From Parapristionchus giblindavisi (lineage: Eukaryota; Nematoda; Chromadorea; Rhabditida; Diplogasteridae): a DNA stretch of 64,000 nt. The notes below the pieces were generated by a model. The model was not told the origin of the DNA, did no database searches, and saw only the letters and a list, made by a program, of their open reading frames with translations. The position numbers were made by a program, and so were the translations under genes. This document shows, one piece after another, positions 46,090-58,000 of the stretch (positions are counted from its first letter, which is position 1; every line of letters begins with the position of its first letter). Location: positions 186,001 through 250,000 of the forward strand of contig CALSFV010000059.1 in assembly GCA_943737045.1 (NCBI GenBank), read 5' to 3'.

Positions 46090-49000
46090 TTGGTAATGGT
46101 AATTGTTTAGCGCTAATGCACTGATGCACTGTTGCACTTGCCTTACTTGTCAACGCCGCAACCCCCTCCGCCGCCTGTCCTACGCGACGGAGGGGGTTAC
46201 GGCGTAGACACGTAAGGCAAATGTAACAATTCATAAGGAAGATGTTTAAGTAGACCAATATAGTATTACGGGAATTAACGCTAAGACTACAGTAACTAAA
46301 GGAACATTGCAAAGTGTGATTGGTAACTAAATCGATAGAATCTTTAAGTAGATCAATATAGATCTAACTATTGTAGCATCGACCTCTCCTCATGTATTTA
46401 GTAATTCTGTAAAAGTTGCAATCCAGTAATTTCAACTCTATCGTCGCAACATCTTGTCATAATATGTATTTTGATTGTTCTCTTTTCTCACTTCTTTTCT
46501 GTCTTCTCCAAGATGCGATAAATATATTATTATAATTATTATTATAAACTACAATATAGTATCACGGGAGCTAACGCTAAGACTACCGTAACTAAAGGAA
46601 CATTGCTAAGTGTGAATGGTAACTGAATCGATAGAATCTTTAAGTAGATCAATATAGATCTAACTATTGTAGCATCGACCTCTCCTCATGTATTTAGTAA
46701 TTCTGTAAAAGTTGCAATCCAGTAATTTCAACTCTATCGTCGCAACATCTTGTCTTAATATGTATTTTTATTGTTCTCTTTTCTCACTTCTGTTCTCTCT
46801 TCTTCAAGATTTTTTGAATTACCATCACATCAGAATTACCATCACATTGAATTACCATCACATCACTTTAATGCACTTCCTCATAGTAGACTCGATTCAA
46901 TCCGATATATATTGAATCAATGCGGACTCCTCCCCCGCTAGGTCTTGCCAACCTATCCTAGATCATGTTGATCTTTGATCTTAGTCTACATATGAAGACC
47001 TGCACTCCCCCTCCCTCTTCTCTAACCCCTGTTCCTACCACCCACTTTCCCGATTCTCTTATTCACTTATTTATTCTTTGTTTCAAATGTTGTCACATCT
47101 TTATTGGATGTATGATAAATAAATAAATAAATAAAGATGCGATAAATATATTATTATTATTATTATTATAAACTACAATATAGTATCACGGGAGCTAACG
47201 CTAAGACTACCTTAACTTAAGGAACATTGCAAAGTGTGATTGGTAACTAAATCGATAAAATCTTTAAGTAGATCAATATAGATCTAACTATTGTAGCATC
47301 GACCTCTCCTCATGTATTTAGAAATTCTGTAAAAGTTGCAATCAAGTAATTTCAACTATATCGTCGCAACTTCTTAATATCTATATCTATATCTTAATTG
47401 TCTTAATATCACGCCTGTCACGAGAGAATCGACCTAAAATGGCTATTTTTCGGAATGGGGCAAAAACATGAAATGAGTTATCATCAGTTTTCGGTACCTC
47501 TTGGCATGTCCTACCATCCCCCAAAGTGTCATAGTGTAAATATCATTCTGGGGCACGTTAGTTCAGAGTGTACAATAAGGGATGAAGTGAAATCTCCGGT
47601 CGGGATTCGAACCCGTACCCTTTGGGAGGAGAGGCGGCCATCTTACCAATGCGCCACGCTTCGATCACCCTTCCCTCCCTTCTCTACTCACATTATTTCG
47701 AACTTACGCGCTGATCATTTTTCCAGTCCGGTTGTCGCAATTTGAATACACCTACTGTTTATAGGCGCTGTATGCGTAGACCATACCATATATTTCGTAC
47801 ACAATTATTCATTTTGAGATAATTCCTATTTCCCGGCTATTGTACAGACTCTCTTATGATTGAACTAACGTGGGGGCTCCCTACACCGTGTCGGTCATCC
47901 GGGAGCCCAACTTTGGACTCATATATCTCGGTTCAGGTGCATTTCTGTGAAAAAAATGCCAGAGGGAAACCCCCGCTATTTTTCCGTGCTCGATCGATCT
48001 AAACAAACCAGAGGTCATGAAAGTGCTTCCGAACAGCGCTACACTCTATGCCATGTAACTCAAAACCTGTCGATTCGGCGCGGACGAGCCTGAAATATGT
48101 TATGTAACTTTTCGAGGGCTACAAAATGAGTGGTTTACGAAAAAAATACGTTAATGCGTTCGTATGGTTGATCCCCTTGAAAATTTCATGATGACTTGAA
48201 GTCATTTTCGCCACCCACAATCTCTCGTTTCACACACTCTCTCGCCGGAGAGTGAAAGAAATACAGGGAAGAGGAGGGAGAAAACGATATGTTTCATTCC
48301 GCACCGCGCGCTCGAGATCGTGCGGTGTAGAATGGAATGAAAAGAATTGGCGAGAGAGTGTGTGAAACGAGAGATTGTGGTTGGGTGAAAATGACTTCAA
48401 ATCTCCAGGAAATTAACAAGGGGATGAACCATACGAACGCATTAACATATTTTTTCGTAAACCACTCATTTTGTAGCCCTCGAAAAGTTACATAACATAT
48501 TTCAGGCTCGTCCGCGCCGAATCGACAGGTTTTGAGTAATATGGCCTAGAGTGTAGCGCTGTTCGGAAGCACTTTCGTGAACTCTGGTTTGTTTAGATCG
48601 ATAGAGCACGGAAAAATAGCGGGGGTTTCCCCCGTGCATTTTTTTCACAGAAACGCACCTGAACCGAGATATTTGAGTTCAAAGTTGGGTTCCCGGATTA
48701 CCGACCCGGTGTAGGGTACCCCAGAATGAAATTTACACAATAGCACTTTGGTGGATGGTAGGACATGCCTAAACAAGAATAAAACTGGAGAGAACTTGTT
48801 TTGTAATTTTTCTCAATTCCGATTGTTAGGTCGATTCTCTCGTGACAGGCGTGATATGTATTTATATTGTTCTCTTTTCTCTCTTCTCCAAGATGCGATA
48901 AATATATTACTATTATTATAAACTACAATATAGTATCACGGGAACTACCGCTAAGACTACCTCAACTAAAGAAACTTTGCTAAGTATGAATGGTAACTGA

Positions 49001-52000
49001 ATCAATATAATCTTCATGTAGATCAATAAAGTGTCCAGGAACCTAACGCTAATGCATCGTTACATTTGCCTTACGTGCCTACGCCGTAACCCCCTCCGCC
49101 GCATGTCCGACGCGGCGGAGAGGAGTTGCGGCGTAAGTACGTAAGGCAAATGTAACGGTGCATAAGACAATCGATAGAATGAATAAGTAGATCAATATAT
49201 TATCACGGGAACTAACGCTAAGACTACCTTAACTAAAGAAACTTTGTTAAGTATGAATGGTTACTGAATCAATATAGTCTTTATGTACAGGGTGCGCCAT
49301 AATTACCCGGACTGATTTCACCATTATGATTCCCATGTCCCCAATGCATATGCGCAACCCCTATTGTGGCATCATAACGAGTGATCATTGGCCACTCCCT
49401 ATTCAAGGGTTTAAGTCATTTAGTCAAGTCTTCTAGTAATGAGAAAGTCATATCGACAACGACTTCTCAAGTGTACAAGAACAAAATGTTCTCAAGTGTA
49501 CAACAACAAAATGACATCGTTCATCAGCTCGGCGTTCACGAGTCGGATGTATGCGATACCGGTATCAGGTATCAAAATCTTGGTACTAACGAGGAACGTC
49601 CGGACAGAGGTAGACCGATCTCAGTTTCCTCCGCTACTAACCGAAGGCGCACCCGAAAGATGGTGTTTCGAAAGCGCAAGAGGAGCATCGCGACTCTCGA
49701 TATCTCGAACACTTCCGTTCGTCATCTTCTCAAGTCTCTGCTGACTCTTCCCCGTTGCAAGTATCGTAAACTGTATGAACCGAATGAACGGCAGATCAAG
49801 CACAGCTGAGAACGGCACCCTCAACTGTTTCAGCGTTGCGCCAGGTCCGCGCATTTCAGAACGATTTTCAGCGCATAGGTGGGCGCAGCGAAAACGAATA
49901 TTTTTTGCGCAGAGCCTTGCCTTCTCATGGGGGACTTGCGCATAGCCTTGCCTCGCGAAAATCGGACAATTTCCAGTCGAATTCGTCAAAAAATAGCCAT
50001 GCGCACAGCCTTGCCTTACCCTTCCCCGGTTTGCGCATAGCCTTTCCCCAAACGTGCCCACCTATGGTTCAGCGATAAGAATATCTTACCTTCGAAAGCA
50101 ACCTGAATATCAAGAACATCAGAATAATTACCTCTGATCCTGAAGAATACTACAAGAGAGCGGGGTCATGGTTAATATCAGTCATCCACAATAAGCCAAG
50201 GTTTTAGCTGCTGTTTGCCCAACTTGAAAGTCCACTCTCATTTTTGCCACTCCATGCATCTAGATCAATAAGGCGTATTATACCAAGCACATCCTCCAAG
50301 ACGCGCTTTTACTCCGATACCATACCCACTTCGATCATGACCGCTAGATCTTTCAGTAAGATTCTGTCTTTGAGAATTCAAAAATATTCATACGCAAAGG
50401 AAATAAGTGATGCGTCCAAATGCGCCCCGCAGCGGAGCGCAGCGCAGAATGTGTACAAAACACGACCGGGCTGTACTGTACAGGGTGCGTGAAAATTACT
50501 TGGACTCGATTGCATCCGGTTGTCCACTCATACGTGGGCACCACTGCCGCTAGCGGCAATACACCCCTGATTTTTGGCACCCGACCCCCGATTTTCCAAA
50601 AAAAATCTCAAAATGACGTATAAATTCTCCATTTTTTTGCTTCCGACCCCCCGGTTTTCATTTCCAGCGGCAATGCCTGCCCACGTATGTGTCCACTCAC
50701 AGCTAATCGATATTTCCCAACACTGATCAATCTACGCATAATGCGATCACCCTTTCCTTCTTGACCGGTGTCGCATTTACGAACATTTCACTGCTTCCTT
50801 TGTTGGTAAAAAGTTCTCCAACCTCGATTGTGAGATCAATTCTCTGAACAGCACAATCATCAACAGCACAATCAAACTGGGTGGCATCACCGGTCAACCT
50901 CGCATCCTGCCTATGGGAAGGTGTTTACGGGTTTCATCTCCAATGGTCGGATACCTCTAGTCTTTGTGAGCCCAGGGGGAGATGAACCAGAACTACTAAA
51001 TCAATTACATCCTGAAAGCCACAATCTTCCCCTGGATCAACTCTCACTTCTGTCGGAGCTTTTGGACTCAGCAGCAGGGCGGAGGAAACAGCCAAAGCCA
51101 AGACCAAGGGGTTTGGTGAGAACATTCCCGACAACATCACTCCCAAGGAATGACCCTATCTCACCTGACTTGAATCCCCTGAACCTCAGTGCCGGGGGTT
51201 CTGGAGAGCAAGATCTCTACTACCAAGTACTGGACTCTGGTAAGCCTGAAGTCGGCTCCCCTCCGAGCATGGAGCAAACTCAACGACAACTACCTCCAAA
51301 ACGCCTTCGAGAAGTTCCTACGGGCTTGTATTAACGCGAAAAGGGGGCATATCGAAATCCAATGACATACTTTTGTTACTAATGAATTGAATAAATAATG
51401 GTATGAGACTGGTTGCTCAACTCGCGTTCTAAGGGGAGATACAGATAACAGTTCGAGTCCAAGTAATTATCACGCACCCTGTATGGTAGAACTAACGCTA
51501 AGATTTCGAAAGTCACGCACGCTGACGCGTACGTAGATAAGATGAACTATCAGAATCATGAATTGTAAAACGTTAAATGAAACGCGACAGCACAATTCAT
51601 AATTGGACGAAATTTTTAGGAAAAGATTTCGAAAGTGAAACACGCTGACGCATACGCAACGCAGTGAGTGGTTAGTTAGGCCAAATTAATGAACTCGCTT
51701 TCGTTTTTAGCTAATTTGGAAGCCTTAACGATGTAAGCGTGGTTGGAGGTTGTTCGCATCGTGTTCTCCTTATGCCGTTTGGTAAACCTATGCAGAAAAA
51801 CACAAGCATAAAGCTATAATCTCGGAAAAAAAGGACATTTGAACGTTTGTAACTTCAATCGATATTTAAATGAGTTGTAGGATTTTTTCAAAAAGTTGTC
51901 CGATAGTTTACCTAATTCGCCTATGCTGAAGCTAATGCCGAAAACCGCATGGTCTATCTTCAGTGGTAGCTGAGGACTGAGCTGCCCCAAAAAAGGCTTA

Positions 52001-55000
52001 TGAACTTCTATATATATGGAAAGTTGCTAAGATTATGCTAAGAATACCTTAACTAAATGAATAGTAACTGTATCGATAGAATGTATAAGTAGATCAATAT
52101 AGTGTCACGAGAACTAACGCTAACACTACCTTAACTAAATGAACTTTGCTAAGTGTGAGTGGTAACTGAATCGATAGAATCTTTAAGTAGACAAATATAC
52201 TCAGGTGTTTGAATCCTTGCATGATCCAAGTAAAATTCGTGCAATTAATGGCATGATCATGCATGGAATATACTCGAATCATGCATGGATTATCCGAGAT
52301 CATGCATGGATTCTGTCATTCCATGCATGACCACGGAAAATTCGTGCATGAACACGGAAGATCCATGCATGATCACGAACCACGGATATTCCATGCATGA
52401 TCATGCATGGAATGTCGAATCATGTATGATTATACTTCTATTCGTGATCATGCAAGGATTTAAACACCAGAGTAGTATCACGTATCAATAGTAGTATCAG
52501 AGTAGTATCACGGGAACTAAAGCTAAGATTTCGAAAGTCACGCACGCTGACGCATACATAGATATGATGAACTATCAGAATCAATGAATCGTAAAACGTT
52601 AAATGAAACGCGAAAGCACAATTCATAAAGCTACGAAATGTTTAGTGAAAGATTTCGAAAGCGACGCTGACCCATACGCAACGCGTGGTGCAGTGAGTGG
52701 TTCGTTAGGTCATGAGTGGTTCGTTAGGTCAAATGAATGAACACGTTTTCGCTTTTGCCTAATTTGCACGCCTTAACGACGTAAATCGATGAAATTGCGA
52801 TCGGAGGTTGTTCGCATCGTGTTCCCCGTATGCTAATTGGTAAACGTACACAGAAAAACACAAGCATAAAGCTATAATCTCGGAATAAAGCATGTTTAAC
52901 GTTTTTAACTTCAATCGATATTTAAATGAGTTTTAGGCATTTTTTCAAAAAGTTGTCCGATTGTTTTCTTAATTCGCCGATGCTGAATCTAATGGCGCAA
53001 ACCGCAAGGCTCTAACATCAAAGGGACGGGAGAAAACGTGACGTGAAAAAAAAACGCTATTTAACTTCTATACGTTAGGGGATAATACTATATTATAGTA
53101 ATGGCCCCCATCCAGGGATAGCCTGAAGGTATAGTGATGATATGAATACTATGAATGAAGAAATGAAATCACAATTTAGCACTAAACCCCACGATTGAAT
53201 TGGCTTTCTTTGGAATGAAGCGAGTACACGCGACGCGTGTGCGACGCGTCGCGTGTAAAATGTTTAAGTGCAAAATTAAGGCGTAAATCGATGAAATTGC
53301 GATCGGAGGTTGTTCGCATCGTGTTCCCCGTATGCTAATTGGTAAACGTACTCAGAAAAACACAAGCATAAAGCTATAATCTCGGAATAAAGCATGTTTA
53401 ACGTTTTTAACTTCAATCGATAATTAAATGAGTTTTAGGCATTTTTTCAAAAAGTTGTCCGAAAGTTTTCTTAATTCGCCGATGCTGAATCTAATGGCGC
53501 AAACCGCAAGTCGCTAGCTTCAACGGTGTTCGTGAAAACGTGACGCAAAAAAAACGCACTTAATCTTCTATACATATGGGATAATCACTGGGCCATTTCG
53601 ATGTGCAATTTCCCCAATTGTCGGTGTCGAGAAGATTGTACTGCATATTATATTATTAAAAGGCACACTCTGAGTTAATTCGAAACTCCCCGACCTCGCA
53701 GTGCTCTCTGTCGCTTTATTTCAAGCGTAAAAATAAATCTTGGAAAAGGGGATAATTATGTTCAGGAAGATCTTTAATCTCCACTTGCCTTGGTCAAGGA
53801 TATAGCTGAGTAGACAACGTCGCCAGGTGAAACGGAAACACCCTGAATTAATATTATAAATAATCAACAAAATAGTATTTTTATAGTATTTTCATAGAGT
53901 AGCCCAGAAAAAGAGTTGAAACTGAAGAACGTCTTCAATATCTGATCAGAAGAAGATGAATGAAGAATTATTCTGGATAAGAGCTATTCCCAACCATTCC
54001 CCCCCTCCCGGTGGTTTTGTGTTTTTTTATTATATTGTATAACCAAGGGAAATTACTCCTTTGCTATTGCGGGCATATAGCCATTACTCGACATGATATA
54101 TTTTATTAAAATGTTGCATTTTATTTTATTTTAAGTCTCACGATTCGTGACGTAACGATCAGTTGACGTATTCGTAAGAATTGTATTAACTTTGAAACAT
54201 ATTTCGTTAATTAGGAAATGAACGAAAGGAAGGATTGCGAGGACCTTGTCTAGAATTTTATTGAGCGAGTGTGTGTAAAATGACTGCTTTTGATAATCAT
54301 AATTTAGAAAAATTGGCTTCAACGTAACTACATACATATGTCAGCGCATTGGTTATTCTCCCGACTTTTACTCGAAAAGCATCAAGTTAGAACTCCTCTA
54401 TATGTCGCGGGTCTCCATGTTATAAAAACTCGCCCGGATGTTGAATACCGTACCTGAGATGATGAGTAAGTGGATGTTTCAGGTTCATCAACATAGAATC
54501 TGAATCCATTTTCGAGTGGAGATGAGAGAATGGATGATGATAGAGGATACACCAGCTTCTCATCGTTATGGGCGTCCAAAATTATCTGGAGACTGAAATC
54601 AATTGGTAATTTGATAAACAATACGTGATGTATGATATAATTAACGTAGTTTAGGTTAGGTTAGTTTAGTTTATTTTTGATCTAGTTTAGGAGCTAGTGT
54701 AGAGAAGATCGATCCTCGATGGCATTACTTGATACTCTTCAAGGAAATTGCATTTCCGTAAAGATGGAAATATGGAAAGGGGCAGATTTGATGACTTTAT
54801 TAGGCATATAATTGATTACCGTACCCCGCATTTTCCGTTCCTTCGGTTTGTTTCATCATCGGCTGTAGATACTCTTTCAAGAGCAGAGCATGGCACAGTC
54901 CGAGTGAAGTAGTAACACTCGTGGAGTAACTGAAATATAATGGAAGATAATCAATAAAGCAAAAATATAATCAATAAAAAAGATGTATCTGCCCACATAG

Positions 55001-58000
55001 TGAACCTAGAGTTTTCTATGGTATGAAACTGTTTTGGCATTGCTTTGGCGAAGTTACTATTTTAAGGCACACCCGAGCTAATTTTACTCTCCTCTCTGGC
55101 AACGCTGTCTCGCAGACAATGAAGACGAGAGAGAGTGTTGCCAGAGTGGGGAATTGAACGTGCTTACTTGCAACAGTTGAACGACTTTCCAGCGAAGGTG
55201 CAGTTCTTTAGAACAGATTCGCACGATAACCTGATTGTGTTCGTTTCGTTTCTTTTCATTTAAAAAAAATTCCTTACTTTTGAATACCACATAAATGACT
55301 TACCCTGCTTCGTTATAGAAGTCGTTGATATTGAAATCTGCGTGAGTCTCCTGATACCGATCAAATTCCTCCTCAGCCTCCACTAGTTCTTGTTCATTGC
55401 TGGCCAGGGTCTTCTGAAATCATTGATTGATTGGCGAACTCAATCCGACTAGGACATAGGTACACAACATCAAGTTCATAATCTATATGTAACATGCTGT
55501 AGTTTAGTTGATATACTTTGTAAAAAAGGTTCTGTCTCATATTTGGGAGCTAAGAGTATTCCCAACGTCGGTGTAGTCTCATTTCCTCTACAAACTCATG
55601 AACCAGGAAGTGAAATATAACAGAAAAAGTCATCCAATGCCAAAGTGCAGACTCCCCCAATGTTTGCTTTTGTGATTTACCAAGTAATTTATAGATTCAT
55701 ATAATATTTATATTAATATTATAATTTTTTATATACTTATGATTATAGGTTCATATAGATTCAAGCACCCCGAGCTAATTTGAAATTCTCTCTCTGGCAA
55801 CACTCTCACGCAAATAAAGAAAGTGAGAGAGTGCGATCAGAGCGAAGAGTTTCAAATAGCTTGGGGTGTGCCTGCATTTTTCTCGCTTACATAGATATCG
55901 TTATTCGCTAGCATGAGATAACTGACGAGCCTCGCAGTGAAATCCCCTGTGGTATTGATCTCTGGAAAGTTTTGATTATTGATCTTTGATCTTTGATCTT
56001 TCGATCCCACTCACTTTCAATGTAACTCTTCCTGATCGGATTGTAGCTGCATATCGTAATCTTCGGAAAGTTCAGTCCTTCTTCGGCTACGACAAATGAT
56101 ACCTATTCCAAATTGATTTTTTTTAAATTAAATTAAAATTTATTCAAAAATTTTTAAGTTTAATTTAAACTCTTTTAATTTCTAAAAAATTTGCAATAAG
56201 CGACTCGATGCAAATTTATTTTGTTGATTCGAAAAAACTTCACCTGTGATACTGTAGGTTTCTCGATAAAGTTTGTTATGAGCGTTGCTACTTGCGAGAA
56301 CATCAACGCCGCCATCACTATGACTGCTATGCTCCAGAATACCTATGAAAGATCAAAGATCAAAGATCAAATTAGGCGATGAAATCACCTTCGATCGTCC
56401 TTTGGACTCCCATACTCGACGGACACCGTGCATCGCAGTAATGGCTGGAATACATTTGATTAGTAAAATGTATTTTAGAAAATATTTTCATGTGTTTTTC
56501 ATCTTATCCGTTACAATTTTTTTCTCGCAGGGGTTTTCTATTGACGAAGACTCATAATGAGAAGAAAACAGTACGCACAAAGAATCGATCGATATTAATT
56601 AGTTTTCAATTTCGATGAGTTCAGAAAACTCAAAAAATACTTGTCACAGATCGAAGATCAAAGATCAAAGATCAAAGTTTAAAATATATGATATACTTAC
56701 AAACGAAGTGTCGCGTCTCTCTCCGCAGCGACAGTACGCTGTCCATGTCACTGATCGGATACCTCATTATCGGAATCTGAAATGTTTATCGTAAATAATA
56801 ATAATAATAATTTTATTAATATTATTATTTCTTTCTTTATTATTTATTCATTGTTTCTTAGACGAGGGAAAATAACGATATTTTGTATATTGAATGAAAA
56901 GGAAGAACAACGAGAATACTGTAATATCTAGATCACAGCTTCTTGAAGCAACCAAAAATTTATATGATAATGGTGTTGTGTGGTTGGATATGTTAGAGCC
57001 TAGACAAATGGTGCTCGGTGACCCCGAACACCCCTTTCAGTGATATTTATCATGCTATGTTTACTGTAAAGATGAGTCAGGCAACCAAATTGTTGTTATA
57101 ATAGGTGTTAGTCATGTGTAGTCATAATGGTCCCATTTCATCCTTTCGTTTTCTTCCGCATTCTTCTAGCCAAAGCTCGGAATCGTGACAAACGGGAACA
57201 AAAGGAAGAACCAGAACGTTTCTAGTCCTATCCATAAAGAGTAAATGTATGTACACAAACCAACAAAAGTTTGAAATGGCATGGTTTCCTGATGCGACTG
57301 AGCAAATAGCAACGGTTTTTTTTTTGAGCGGGTCATGATAGAGGTCTCCGCTCTGGCAATGCTCTCTCGCTTTCTTTGTCTACGAGAGAGTGTTGCCAGA
57401 GCGAAGAGTTAAATTAGTGCCTTTAGAACATCTTAAACACGGTACGCTTAAGATTGATGAGATGCCATGCAACACTAAAGGAACAGTGGAAGTACCTATT
57501 GCTGACAAAGAACAAAAGCAACAAAGCAATTCGAAAACAGCGAAGTTGATTCGGCGTCAGGAATTGTGAGCTAAATAAATCGTGTTATTTCAACGACATT
57601 AGCATTCAGTGAATACACTTTCGCTGAATTCTGAATCACTCCCCGACTTTGGGCACACCCCGAGCTAATAATGCTCTCCACTGTTGTGTTGCCAGAGAGG
57701 AGAGTTTGAAATTAGTTCACGCGTGCCTTTAATTCGACTAGGTAAAATTAGAATAACTTTTTTATATTAACATCAAGAGGTAAGTAATCCATTATTATTT
57801 GTATGGTAATTTTTTACTTACAATTAATCAATAATCGAAATAATACCTTTATCGCCACCTTTCGTCCGAGCTTTTCGGTCAATCTGAAATAGTTATTTTT
57901 CTATTGAAATGTGACTGAACATCGTGAGTATAAATGAAATACTTTCACCATCTATAAACCATGGATACTCTATCTGTACCTAAACTCGAAAATTACGCTA

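Larger units (their letters stand above)
45990..53580. mobile_element. 7.6-kb repeat island splitting a channel exon
   Basis: The coding sequence is intact up to the Tyr codon ending at 53581 (minus strand) and resumes with Thr-Gly-Lys at 45989. The two halves total 122 nt, exactly the length of the uninterrupted exon in paralog B. The island contains several copies of a ~300-bp tandem unit (gctaagactaccNtaactaaa...tttaagtagatcaatatag) near 46255, 46555, 47170, 48925, 49195 and 52090. A second repeat (ctgacgcNtacg...ttgttcgcatcgtgtt) occurs near 51495, 52520 and 53280. Nested in it are a foldback, two mariner relics, hAT-like MITEs, a retro-insert and a CATGCATG foldback. No clear target duplication is seen at the outer ends. 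Confidence 0.88.

Noticed and set aside
45990..53580. Calling channel gene A a pseudogene outright
   Set aside because: Apart from the insertion all exons are open with good splice sites, and an in-frame splice around the island is possible.
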